DNA from: Thermoplasmata archaeon
Lineage (GTDB): Archaea; Thermoplasmatota; UBA186; UBA287
Length of the DNA stretch: 35,905 nt
NCBI GenBank assembly: GCA_011620765.1
Contig: WOYO01000005.1
Location: 1-35,905 of the forward strand
Reading direction: 5' to 3'
The translations under genes and the position numbers were made by a program. The number at the start of each line of letters is the position of its first letter. Within the stretch, counting starts at the first letter, position 1. The notes below the pieces were generated by a model. It did not search any database. It saw only the letters and a list, made by a program, of their open reading frames with translations, and was not told the DNA's origin. Below are positions 16,286-23,739 of the stretch, one piece after another.

Positions 16286-16917
16286 CGTTTATTTAACTTT
16301 GTCTCAAGGATCTCTTTGCACTCAAAGAGATCCTTTGCACAATAATCTGCCTCTGCGCTCTGAGAAAAAACAAGAACGGTTTTGAAACCTGATGCTTTTG
16401 CCCCTAATATATCCCTCTCCAAGGAGTTGCCCACAAATACTCCAGTGCTTAAATTGCTCTTACGCAGAGCCAGTTCGAATATCCTTCTATCTGGCTTTGC
16501 ATAGCCTGCTTCTTCGCTTGTTGTTATAGAGGAGAAATATCCGCGTATCGGCTTTATCTGAAACTCTATGTACTGCGTATCAGCATCGCTTATCATGCCT
16601 GCGGGAGCAAAAGCCTCCAGGAGCTCAATAGCGCCATCATTTAACCTCACATACTTCTTATGCATTCTGAAGTACTCCTCCAGAAACCAGTTTGTTGGAC
16701 CATTCTTTACCCGGCTAAGGAACCAGTCCTGTGCTATCTCTAAAGTGTTGTACCACCTGCCTCCGGCAACATTTTTCTGCATTGCCTTGTTGTAGCTTGC
16801 CAAAAGCTCTTCAGCATCAAAACCATATCTCTTTTCTATGGCTTTCATAAGCTCTTCATGCGCTCTCTCATCACTCTTTTCATCCATGAGCGTGCCGCCA
16901 AAATCAAAGAATATCAT
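16282..16917 (-). CDS. HAD-superfamily hydrolase
   Basis: 211 aa. HAD motif I is [10 protein letters not shown], where the second Asp of the usual DxDGT is Gly (DFGGT), as in several HAD phosphatases. Motif II is in the SDADTQ region, and motifs III/IV are in [14 protein letters not shown] and [16 protein letters not shown]. The cap is of the helical C1 type. The substrate is unknown. The gene overlaps the UDG-OtsB gene (14 nt) and the flavin reductase gene (ATGA). Two HAD phosphatase domains in adjacent overlapping genes may indicate successive dephosphorylations, but this is conjecture. Confidence 0.78.
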   Translation of the reverse strand: MIFFDFGGTLMDEKSDERAHEELMKAIEKRYGFDAEELLASYNKAMQKNVAGGRWYNTLEIAQDWFLSRVKNGPTNWFLEEYFRMHKKYVRLNDGAIELLEAFAPAGMISDADTQYIEFQIKPIRGYFSSITTSEEAGYAKPDRRIFELALRKSNLSTGVFVGNSLERDILGAKASGFKTVLVFSQSAEADYCAKDLFECKEILETKLNKR

Positions 16918-18094
16918 ATTCGCCTCCAGCCAGTATAGAGAGAAAACTTAGAACCTCTTCATGATCCTTAAATAAATATCGAGCTTTCGTCTCCCTCCTC
17001 CCGACAGCTATTGTTATGCCTCTATCCCCTACGGCTTCAAAAGCCGGCTCATCGCTGTTATCATCCCCTATATATATGCAGAGGCACGAGTTTTCAGAGA
17101 GCAGAAACTGAACCACTTTGCCCTTGTTCCATCCTTCATCAGGTCTAAATTCTACAATCTTTTTCCCATACTCTATATGCATATTGTCCAGGTCTAAACC
17201 TTCGAGCATTCTTCTAAACTCATCAAAAAATTCTCCTTCATCGGCGTTCCTGTAGTGAAGCGCTATGCCAAAGGTCTTATCCTCTACCACCACTCCTTTC
17301 GTCTTCATCCCATTGAAGTGCTCATACAATCTTTTTACAGTCTCTCTGTATTGATCAAAGCGCTCTTCAGGTTCCTTTACCCTATAAAACTCGAATCCAT
17401 GATTTGCCACTACAGGTAAATCCAGATCAAGAACGCTTTTTATTGATCTCATAGATCTGCCAGTAACTATGATCACCTCATCCTTCAATCTTTTAAGTAT
17501 CTCCTTACCTTTCTCCCTCAGCACAGCATCCTCTGGGTTTTTTGTTATAGGCACCAGGGTTCCATCGTAGTCCAGCAGCAGCAACCTTTTTTCAGCCCTG
17601 AGCGCTCTTTCAGCCATCGCCAGCTTCTCAAAATCTTTTGCCATGATCTCTCTCTTACCATAAAAAGCCATGGATGGATGGTATGAGATGAAAAAGTGAT
17701 CGACAAATGTGCCATGGTATTTATCTAAGCTCATTTTCCCCAGAAACGATTCTATAGCCGTAGAGCCTAGAAGCGCAATTATCCCTGGCTTCACCATTCT
17801 TATCTCCTCCTTTAACAGAGGCAAGCATCTTGCAATTTCGTCTTTTTTTGGCTTCCTGTTCCCAGGCGGCCTGCATTTGACAACATTTGTTATGTATAAA
17901 CTCTCTCTATCTATTCCTGCCCTCTTCAACAGACCATCAAGCTCTTTCCCTGCTTTTCCCACAAAGGGTATGCCAGAAGCTACCTCTCTTTCTCCCGGAG
18001 CCTCCCCTATCAGCATAACCGGTGCGCGCTCATTCCCGTAGCCATAGACCGCCTTTGAGGCTAGAGGACAGCCATTGCACTCATTTCTCTGCAT
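16904..18094 (-). CDS. Fusion of family 4 uracil-DNA glycosylase and trehalose-phosphatase (OtsB-like)
   Basis: 396 aa in one uninterrupted frame. Residues 1-160 are a family 4 (UDGa) uracil-DNA glycosylase: [4Fe-4S] cysteines C6, C9, C74 and C90; motif 1 GEAPGEREV (30-38); GIPFVGKAGKELD; VKCRPPGNRKP; and the HPS motif (139-141). After a linker of only about ten residues, residues 168-390 are an OtsB-like HAD phosphatase: LLLDYDGTLVP (175-180), IIVTGRSMRS, ANHGFEF, GWNKGKVV and GDDNSDEPAF. UDG removes uracil from DNA; OtsB dephosphorylates trehalose-6-phosphate. The UDG N-terminus is slightly short but keeps its first Cys pair. It overlaps korC by 14 nt and the HAD gene by 14 nt, so it is deep inside the kor operon. 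Confidence 0.9.
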   Translation of the reverse strand: MQRNECNGCPLASKAVYGYGNERAPVMLIGEAPGEREVASGIPFVGKAGKELDGLLKRAGIDRESLYITNVVKCRPPGNRKPKKDEIARCLPLLKEEIRMVKPGIIALLGSTAIESFLGKMSLDKYHGTFVDHFFISYHPSMAFYGKREIMAKDFEKLAMAERALRAEKRLLLLDYDGTLVPITKNPEDAVLREKGKEILKRLKDEVIIVTGRSMRSIKSVLDLDLPVVANHGFEFYRVKEPEERFDQYRETVKRLYEHFNGMKTKGVVVEDKTFGIALHYRNADEGEFFDEFRRMLEGLDLDNMHIEYGKKIVEFRPDEGWNKGKVVQFLLSENSCLCIYIGDDNSDEPAFEAVGDRGITIAVGRRETKARYLFKDHEEVLSFLSILAGGEYDIL

Positions 18095-18602
18095 TTATGA
18101 TCCCTTCAGAGTATCCTGCTTCAAATGCAGTCTTATTGAGTTCCACAAATCTCTTCGCTACTCCACTTTCTATAGCTTTCTCAAAGCTCTCTTTTTTGAT
18201 AATCTTGGTAACGCCGAGGAAGAAGCCTGTTATCACCATATTGGCAACTATCCTGTTGTGCAAGCTTTCAGCTATACCTGTAGCATCTATCCCATAGCCC
18301 TTTCTTTTAACCCCTGGCACAAGGGAAGAATCGTAAATAACAGGACCCCTTAATAGCGGTTCATTCAGCTCATAACCCTCCTTTGATAGGGCTATGAGGT
18401 AGTCTGCACTCTCAACAATAGGATAGTCTATTGGCTCATCGGATATCTTCAGGTTTGCCTTGCATGCTGAGCCTCTTGCCTCTGGCCCATAACTCTCCTG
18501 AAAAACGGCCTGCTTCCCCTCATATATTGTGGCCGCTCTACCAAGAAGGTAACCTGCAAGCATTATCCCCTGTCCGCCGAACCCTGCGATTATTATCTCC
18601 AT
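18081..18602 (-). CDS. korC: 2-oxoglutarate:ferredoxin oxidoreductase, gamma subunit
   Basis: 173 aa. Typical gamma subunit (PF01558): IIIAGFGGQGIMLAGYLLGRA at the start and ESYGPEARGSACKANLKIS. It helps form the thiamine-pyrophosphate/CoA active complex. It overlaps korB by 10 nt and the UDG-OtsB gene by 14 nt. The separate gamma, alpha, beta and delta genes in the order D-A-B-C match methanogen 2-oxoglutarate (Kor) complexes; 2-oxoisovalerate or another 2-oxoacid cannot be excluded from sequence. Confidence 0.9.
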   Translation of the reverse strand: MEIIIAGFGGQGIMLAGYLLGRAATIYEGKQAVFQESYGPEARGSACKANLKISDEPIDYPIVESADYLIALSKEGYELNEPLLRGPVIYDSSLVPGVKRKGYGIDATGIAESLHNRIVANMVITGFFLGVTKIIKKESFEKAIESGVAKRFVELNKTAFEAGYSEGIINAEK

Positions 18603-19393
18603 TGTTTCACTTCCTCAAGGTATGACCTCTTTTCCTTCTCCACAAACTTGCCTACAACAATCTTTTCCCCGATATCAGTATCCTCTAAATCTGGAAAATT
18701 CTTAACCTCACTCCTTGCTTTCATATCCTTTAGCATTTCTAACCCATCCGCAAAACCGTTTCTTCTACCGAAGGTTGTGGGACACATAGATATTACCTCT
18801 ATGAAAGAGAAGCCCTTCCATTCCAGCGCTTCTCTCATGCTCTTTGTGAGCTCTTTTGTGTGCGCCGTGGTCCACCTTGCCACATAGGTTGCCCCACTGG
18901 CAGCTGCCATATATGAAAAATTAAAGGGGTGCTCATAATTGCCATAGGGCGTTGTTGTTGTTTTAGCCCGTAACGGGGTGCTGGGTGCGACCTGCCCTCC
19001 TGTCATGCCGTATATGGCGTTGTTTATGCAAATAACATTGAGCTCGATGTTTCTTCGCGCTGCATGAATGAAGTGATTACCCCCTATCGCAAATATGTCT
19101 CCGTCTCCACCCCACACAGTTACTGTGAGCTCTGGATTTGCCACCTTCAAGCCTATAGCAAAAGGTATTCCCCTTCCATGTGTCACATGAAAAGAGTCCA
19201 CAGCCACATAGCCAGCTGCTCTCCCGCTGCATCCTATACCGCTCACAAATGCAACCTTATCAAGATCCATGCCAGAGAGAGCTCTGAGATAGCAGCCAAG
19301 ATCTGTACCAAGACCGCAACCCGGGCACCAGATGTGCGGCATGCGATCAGAGCGCAGTAACTGCTCCAGCGGATGCTCTTGCGGCACCATCAA
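18593..19393 (-). CDS. korB: 2-oxoglutarate:ferredoxin oxidoreductase, beta subunit
   Basis: 266 aa. Thiamine-pyrophosphate-binding subunit: HIWCPGCGLGTDLG at the N-terminus, GIGCSGRAAGYV, then the TPP/Mg motif GGDGDIFAIGGNHFIHAARR and NNAIYGMTGGQ. GDGD...N is the canonical TPP fold signature. The CPGCG motif is typical of Kor/Vor-type beta subunits. Start at ATG 19393 overlapping the korA stop; a second ATG follows directly. Confidence 0.93.
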   Translation of the reverse strand: MMVPQEHPLEQLLRSDRMPHIWCPGCGLGTDLGCYLRALSGMDLDKVAFVSGIGCSGRAAGYVAVDSFHVTHGRGIPFAIGLKVANPELTVTVWGGDGDIFAIGGNHFIHAARRNIELNVICINNAIYGMTGGQVAPSTPLRAKTTTTPYGNYEHPFNFSYMAAASGATYVARWTTAHTKELTKSMREALEWKGFSFIEVISMCPTTFGRRNGFADGLEMLKDMKARSEVKNFPDLEDTDIGEKIVVGKFVEKEKRSYLEEVKQWR

Positions 19394-20484
19394 AACACCT
19401 CCATAACTTTTAATATATCATCAGGCCTGTGAAGCTCCCCACCATAGCCTCCTAGAAGCTTTGTGTTTCTGTTCCAGCACTTCGCATCTGAGTAAAACTG
19501 CCCTGAATTCAGTTCAACCACAAGAACCTTTTTCATATCCTTAACATAATCCTCAAAGTTGCCCAGGGGCCACAGCACCTTTGGTCTCAGAAGCCCTGCC
19601 TTTATGCCCTTTTCTCTAGCCATTTTTACTGCCTTCTTTGCACTCCCTGCCTCAGAACCGTAAGCAATCACACACATATCAGCATCATCCAGCATAAAAA
19701 ATTCAGCGTCAACTATCTCCCCCTTTCTCTTCTCAACCTTATCAACTAACCTCGTGACAAGTGCCTGCTGAACTTCAGCAGAGGTAACTGGATAGCCTTT
19801 TTCATTATGTGTCAAACCCGTTACATGGAATCTATAGCCTTCACCGGCAACAGCCATAGGCGGGATAAGATCTTCATCCGCTTTAAAAGGGAGACACTCT
19901 GAGCTCCCGGGCTTCTTCCTATTCTCTATATCGACCTTTTCTCTGAGGTCCACGCCGCTAGTTATGTGTCCGCAGACCTCATCGCTTAGCACAATTACTG
20001 GCGTTCGGAAGCGCTCTGAAAGATTGAAAGCTCTTATGGTGAGATCATACATTTCCTGGGCATTGGCGGGGGCTAAAACTATCGTTCTGTAGTCTCCATG
20101 CGATCCAAACCTGCTCTGCATCACGTCTCCCTGGGCTACAAGTGTCGGAAGACCTGTGCTTGGCCCTGCACGCTGGACATCAACGATGACACAGGGTGTT
20201 TCTGTCATGGCTGCAAGTCCTATAGACTCCTGCATCAGCGAAAAGCCGGGGCCGCTTGTGGCCGTCATTGCTTTTTTTCCGGCCCATGACGCACCTAAAA
20301 CGCACATTATGCTGGCGAGCTCGTCTTCCATCTGCATAAATGCACCTCCAACCTGTGGAAGGCGCAATGCCATGCGCTCAGCTATCTCTGTCGATGGAGT
20401 TATGGGATACCCCCCAAAAAATCTGCAGCCTGCAGCTATTGCTCCTTCTGCGCATGCAACATCCCCATTAATAAACTCAAGCAT
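19390..20484 (-). CDS. korA: 2-oxoglutarate:ferredoxin oxidoreductase, alpha subunit
   Basis: 364 aa from ATG 20484, which overlaps the end of korD by 8 nt; an upstream ATG at 20553 in the same frame lies inside korD and is unlikely. Motifs: NGDVACAEGAIAAGCRFFGG, then YPITPSTEIAE (the conserved 2-oxoacid contact), QMEDELASI, TSGPGFSLMQESIG, and DVQRAGPSTGLPT. This is the alpha subunit that, with beta, binds TPP and the 2-oxoacid. Kor connects 2-oxoglutarate and succinyl-CoA with reduced ferredoxin in the incomplete TCA cycle of anaerobic archaea. Confidence 0.93.
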   Translation of the reverse strand: MLEFINGDVACAEGAIAAGCRFFGGYPITPSTEIAERMALRLPQVGGAFMQMEDELASIMCVLGASWAGKKAMTATSGPGFSLMQESIGLAAMTETPCVIVDVQRAGPSTGLPTLVAQGDVMQSRFGSHGDYRTIVLAPANAQEMYDLTIRAFNLSERFRTPVIVLSDEVCGHITSGVDLREKVDIENRKKPGSSECLPFKADEDLIPPMAVAGEGYRFHVTGLTHNEKGYPVTSAEVQQALVTRLVDKVEKRKGEIVDAEFFMLDDADMCVIAYGSEAGSAKKAVKMAREKGIKAGLLRPKVLWPLGNFEDYVKDMKKVLVVELNSGQFYSDAKCWNRNTKLLGGYGGELHRPDDILKVMEVF

Positions 20485-20731
20485 TTTTACCCCTCTCCTT
20501 AGATCTATACCTGTAGATCGCAAAATCAGGACATATCTCTGTGCAGATATCACACATTATGCAACCCTCAACATCATAGAGCTCTGGCGGATGATAACCT
20601 TTTGCGTTCATCACTTCGCTCTGTCGCAGAACCTTTTTTGGACAGAGGTCTATGCAAAAACCACAACCCTTGCATCGCTCTTCCTTCAAAAAAAGAAAAC
20701 CCCTCTGATTCTGCCAGCTCTTCATGCTCAT
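20477..20731 (-). CDS. korD: 2-oxoglutarate:ferredoxin oxidoreductase, delta (ferredoxin) subunit
   Basis: 84 aa. Two [4Fe-4S] motifs: CKGCGFCIDLCP (Cys 20, 23, 26, 30) and CIMCDICTEICP (Cys 57, 60, 63, 67). It transfers electrons from the TPP centre to ferredoxin. First gene of a long minus-strand operon korD-korA-korB-korC-udg/otsB-HAD-flavin reductase, all overlapping. ATG 20731 or 20725 could be the start; the TATA-like box favours 20731. Confidence 0.92.
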   Translation of the reverse strand: MSMKSWQNQRGFLFLKEERCKGCGFCIDLCPKKVLRQSEVMNAKGYHPPELYDVEGCIMCDICTEICPDFAIYRYRSKERGKNA

Positions 20732-20755
20732 TATTGTGTAATCTTCTCGCTCTCC

Positions 20756-20762
20756 AATAAAC
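20756..20762 (-). promoter_or_regulatory. Probable TATA box of the kor operon
   Basis: Read on the minus strand as GTTTATT, about 28 nt before ATG 20731. It is the only good A/T box before korD and would make a leaderless or near-leaderless transcript. Confidence 0.4.
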
Positions 20763-20775
20763 TTTACGATTTAAA

Positions 20776-21206
20776 GAATGAAACAAAACAAGAACAACGC
20801 CCTTAGGGCAAATTTAGATGGCCCATACTCGATCGATCCCGGAACAGGTGATCTCAATACCAAGGGGGCAACCGGCTGAGATGGGGGATGCCTGCATCTA
20901 TCTGGCACAGACTCTTTTGTCCTGCCCCAACTATCTTACATTGATGCTCTGCTGCGGCATCTGCTCTGCCCTGCCTCTGCAAATATGCTGTTTTCCTTTA
21001 TCCTCGGCGCTTTTCTGCTGTGGAGTTATGCTTCAGCTCTTCGAGTTCCTGTGCTTTGAGCTCCCTGTGATAATAGCCAGAGCACTCATACAGATATCAC
21101 AGATCATGCTTTTAGAGATAGAACTCTGCTTTGAGGCGCCAATCATGTGCCCTGAGGATCTGGCTGTTATGTTAAGGGATCTGCCTGAGCTCTGCAGCGC
21201 AATCCG
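20776..21206 (+). other. Unassigned region with one odd open frame
   Basis: About 430 bp between the kor promoter and the symporter cassette. The plus strand has an open frame 20818-21210 (130 codons) with 13 cysteines and many leucines, no recognised motif, no ribosome site and no TATA box at the right distance. The plus strand here is pyrimidine-rich, unlike real plus genes of this window. The minus strand, whose purine bias looks coding, is broken by stops: one frame gives YHRELKAQELEELKHNS and later CQIDAGIPHLSRLPPWY between stop codons. Either a decayed gene or a non-coding region fits. No tRNA, SRP or RNase P core motif was seen. Confidence 0.3.
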
Positions 21207-21353
21207 CTAGCGCGCATACCTTCTATACACATAGAAAACCACAATCATTGTGGCTACTAGAGAAAGGAGTGGTATCACAATCCCCATCCAGCTCGGGCCC
21301 AACGGTGTGTGCTCGTATGGTGGCAAAGAAAGTTCCTGAAGCAGCGCGATCAT
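21207..21353 (-). CDS. 48-aa single-TM symporter accessory protein (candidate)
   Basis: ATG 21353 overlaps the stop of the preceding 40-aa gene (ATGA) and has GGAGG five bases upstream (21359-21363). Translation starts MIALLQELSLPPYEH and has one hydrophobic helix at about residues 23-43 (GIVIPLLSLVATMIVVFYVY), ending RRYAR, so the basic end should be cytosolic. Coupling, ribosome site and topology all support a real gene. It is last in the symporter cassette and is probably a small subunit or stabiliser of the SSS transporter. Confidence 0.75.
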   Translation of the reverse strand: MIALLQELSLPPYEHTPLGPSWMGIVIPLLSLVATMIVVFYVYRRYAR

Positions 21354-21472
21354 TTTTTCCTCCTTTTATAAGAAAAATACGCCAGACCCATCCCTATAAA
21401 GGAAGCGATATATCCAATGGTAAGACCAACCATTCCCATAAACTCCTGTTGGGTCACAAAAAGCGCCATCAT
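21350..21472 (-). CDS. 40-aa single-TM symporter small accessory protein
   Basis: ATG 21472 overlaps the stop of the 114-aa gene (ATGATGG) and is preceded by GAGGAGG at 21481-21487 with an eight-base spacer. The peptide starts MMALFVTQQEFMGMVGLT, has one hydrophobic helix at about residues 13-33 and ends YKRRKK, a strong positive-inside signal. It resembles, from memory, the short proteins annotated beside SSS symporters as symporter small accessory proteins. ATG 21469 is an alternative start that removes one Met. It overlaps the next microprotein gene by ATGA. Confidence 0.78.
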   Translation of the reverse strand: MMALFVTQQEFMGMVGLTIGYIASFIGMGLAYFSYKRRKK

Positions 21473-21813
21473 TTTTTTGCCTCCTCCAGTTCCTTCATCT
21501 CTTCCTCAAGTTTTTTTGTTTCCTCTTCAGTTAAAGACCAGCGCTGTGAATCATGCAGAAGCTTCAAATAGTGCAGCTGTCTCTTCTCGAAGGTTTCAGA
21601 TTGCACTTTCAGCTTTGGATCTATTATGTAAAACGTCAGAAAGGTGCTGACAGCAGCAACAGCTATGAGAACAAAGCCGATAGGCTCGAGCATTATAGCC
21701 CAATAGATGCCCAGAGCCCATGCAAAGTAGCTGATCGCTGAGAAAAAGCCTGCAAGATAATCCTCCTTTGTCCATGCATCGCAATCCTCTTCACTCCATT
21801 CTCTCTTTATCAT
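21469..21813 (-). CDS. 114-aa two-TM coiled-coil partner of the SSS symporter
   Basis: Hydrophilic start (MIKREWSEEDCDAW), two hydrophobic helices in a hairpin at about residues 21-67, then a charged C-terminal region with a coiled coil (about 85-114, rich in EEE and KK). Both ends should face the same side. The gene begins two bases after the symporter stop and overlaps the 40-aa gene, so it is translationally coupled to both. I do not recognise a named family. Context indicates a transporter subunit, perhaps a cytosolic regulator or assembly factor; this is inference. Confidence 0.82.
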   Translation of the reverse strand: MIKREWSEEDCDAWTKEDYLAGFFSAISYFAWALGIYWAIMLEPIGFVLIAVAAVSTFLTFYIIDPKLKVQSETFEKRQLHYLKLLHDSQRWSLTEEETKKLEEEMKELEEAKK

Positions 21814-21815
21814 AT

Positions 21816-23411
21816 TTATTCCTCCTTTATGAGACCTCTTCTAATGGCCTCTTTTCTCACAGGTCCCCAGAAGCCTGGTGGTCTTGTCATTGTATAGAAT
21901 GTAACCAGATGGTCCATGTCCTCAGGCTTTGTTAAGAATGTAACTGGTAGATACATAAGGGCGCTTATTATCATCATGAGCCAGAAGCGCACAGCATCGT
22001 TGTACACAGGTATTACGCCAAGGGCAGGCAGCACCCAGGCAATGAGCCACGAAACGCCAAGGTTAACAATCATTGCCGTTAGATATCCCCATCCATTGAA
22101 CCTCCACCATAGCACCTGCAGAAGCTGTGGGAGCCAGATAGCAGAGCTCAAAAACCACATAGCGAATATTAGCCAGCCAACAAAGTCCTCTCCAACCATC
22201 AAGCCGAAAACAAAGGAGCCCAGCATTATCAGAATCGTTGCTATTCTACCAACACGCACAAGCTGCTTCTCGCTCGCATTCGGATTTATGTAATGGTGGT
22301 AGATATCTCTTGTAGCATACTCTGCGCCAAGGTTTATGTGCGTATCTATCGTAGATATGTGTATCGCTAGTATCCCGGCAAAAAAGAACCCTATAAGTCC
22401 GGAGGGCAAAAATTTGAAACCGATCCAGTAAAAGCCCATGTCATAGCCTGATGTGGGATCGGTTATGCTGAGAAGAGGCAGCAGGACGAAGAAAGCGAGA
22501 ATCATAGCAACCCATATGGAGTTTCTTATGATTATCAACATTCCTCCTCCCCATATGCTATATGAAGCGTCCCTCACGCTCTTGGTTGATGCAGCCCTCT
22601 GAGCATCAGGATAGTAATCTATATGAGTTCCCATACCTAGACCGCCGAAAACAAGGATAATTATCATTGTTATCAGCCAGAAGAGAGAGAAGTTGTTGGG
22701 ATCCGTTGCATCAAATGCATCAAAATGGAAGGGATTCAGACGCCAGCTCTCCCCCGTAGCAGCCAGTGAGGCTTTTATTCCTTCTATGCCGCCTGCACCA
22801 GCTATCCCATAGGCCGCTACTAAAACTATAAGGATGAACATTATTGTTCCCTGCTGAAGGTCTCCCACAACAACTCCCCAGTAACCTGCAACCATCGAGT
22901 ATATTCCAATAACGAGAGTAAAGACTACCATCCCCATCCACAGAGGCCAGTCAAAGACCATGTTGCATACTTTACCCATTGCTATGCCAACCCAGCCGAG
23001 AACAAACATCTGCATAAACACCTGCCAGCCCGCAAGCCAGCCGCGCAGGAGCTCAGCCGGCAAACCAGCAAAACGAAGGGTTTGATACTCTGCCTGCGTA
23101 TAAGCTAAAGAGCGTTTAAAGACCTTTATACTGAAAAAAGCGCTCAAAGCGCACCAGCCCATTGTAAATAGATACCAGATGCCTCTCGCTCCATGCCTGT
23201 ATAGGGTCCCTCCCATCCATATTGGAGTGTCTGTTGCTGTATGCGTTCCATAAACCGAAACAGCAGGCATCCACCAGGGAAGGCCCCTTCCTGCAAGGAA
23301 AAAATTCTCCTGTGATCTGCTGGCTATCCTTGTGAAAAGGAAGCCGAAGGAGAAAAACCACACTATATACACGAAAACCCATACCCAGTCAAGCGAACTG
23401 AATGGTACCAT
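21816..23411 (-). CDS. Sodium:solute symporter (SSS family)
   Basis: 531 aa with about a dozen membrane helices and LeuT-type SSS features: SQENFFLAGRGLPWWMP after the first helix (FFLAGR is typical), WYLFTMGWCALSAFF, and in the helix 8 region AGILAIHISTIDTHINLGAEY, where the Ser/Thr of STIDT corresponds to the Na2 site. It moves a solute with Na+ into the cell; the solute cannot be told. Many SSS members carry monocarboxylates, proline or panthothenate. It leads a four-gene cassette with 114-, 40- and 48-aa membrane proteins. A GAGGGTG site at 23417-23423 and a TATA-like TAATATAG farther upstream support ATG 23411. Confidence 0.9.
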   Translation of the reverse strand: MVPFSSLDWVWVFVYIVWFFSFGFLFTRIASRSQENFFLAGRGLPWWMPAVSVYGTHTATDTPIWMGGTLYRHGARGIWYLFTMGWCALSAFFSIKVFKRSLAYTQAEYQTLRFAGLPAELLRGWLAGWQVFMQMFVLGWVGIAMGKVCNMVFDWPLWMGMVVFTLVIGIYSMVAGYWGVVVGDLQQGTIMFILIVLVAAYGIAGAGGIEGIKASLAATGESWRLNPFHFDAFDATDPNNFSLFWLITMIIILVFGGLGMGTHIDYYPDAQRAASTKSVRDASYSIWGGGMLIIIRNSIWVAMILAFFVLLPLLSITDPTSGYDMGFYWIGFKFLPSGLIGFFFAGILAIHISTIDTHINLGAEYATRDIYHHYINPNASEKQLVRVGRIATILIMLGSFVFGLMVGEDFVGWLIFAMWFLSSAIWLPQLLQVLWWRFNGWGYLTAMIVNLGVSWLIAWVLPALGVIPVYNDAVRFWLMMIISALMYLPVTFLTKPEDMDHLVTFYTMTRPPGFWGPVRKEAIRRGLIKEE

Positions 23412-23416
23412 TTATT

Positions 23417-23450
23417 CACCCTCGATTATAATTACCTTTTTTCTATATTA
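23417..23450 (-). promoter_or_regulatory. Promoter and ribosome site of the symporter cassette
   Basis: On the minus strand TAATATAG (about 23443-23450) lies 35 nt before the ATG and would start a roughly 10-nt leader that holds GAGGGTG (23417-23423), a Shine-Dalgarno-like site five bases from the ATG. This gene is thus unusual among first genes here in having a leader and ribosome site. Confidence 0.4.
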
Positions 23451-23574
23451 AGGTTTTTATCTTTCTTTCCTGTTTTGTTTCTGCATGCACTTTGCCCTCT
23501 TATAGTCACAGAGATCTAAAAAAAGATTCAGCAAAATAAAAATTCTCATATATGCCCCCAGGTTCTAAAAAGAT

Positions 23575-23664
23575 ATGAGCCTCTGTACATCCATCAGCGA
23601 TCCATATACTATCCTCTATGATCCAGGTTGTGAGAGCCAGACAATCGGCAGAACAATAGCTTAA
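23575..23664 (+). other. Candidate 29-aa leaderless micro-ORF in the purE-symporter gap
   Basis: The gap 23412-23739 has no other gene. A plus-strand frame runs from ATG 23575 to TAA 23662 and reads MSLCTSISDPYTILYDPGC and onward for ten residues. CATATAT at 23547-23553 is centred 25 nt before the ATG, the spacing seen at real leaderless genes in this window. CTCATAT (23545-23551) and ATATGAG (23573-23579) also form an inverted repeat. No family is recognised. It may be chance, or the dead end of a longer gene. Confidence 0.25.
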
Positions 23665-23739
23665 GCATACCCGAGGAGCAGAGCTGTCTTGGTATATAGA
23701 AAGCTAGTAGTTTTATTCTCAAGTCAGTATAGCTCTCTT

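Noticed and set aside
20485-20553. N-terminal extension of korA by 23 residues.
   Set aside because: It lies inside korD and precedes the conserved N-terminal NGDVACAEGA by a non-homologous, low-conservation stretch.
20156-20806. A 216-codon plus-strand frame opposite korA and korD.
   Set aside because: Both minus-strand genes have complete catalytic motifs; this frame is a shadow with low-complexity composition.
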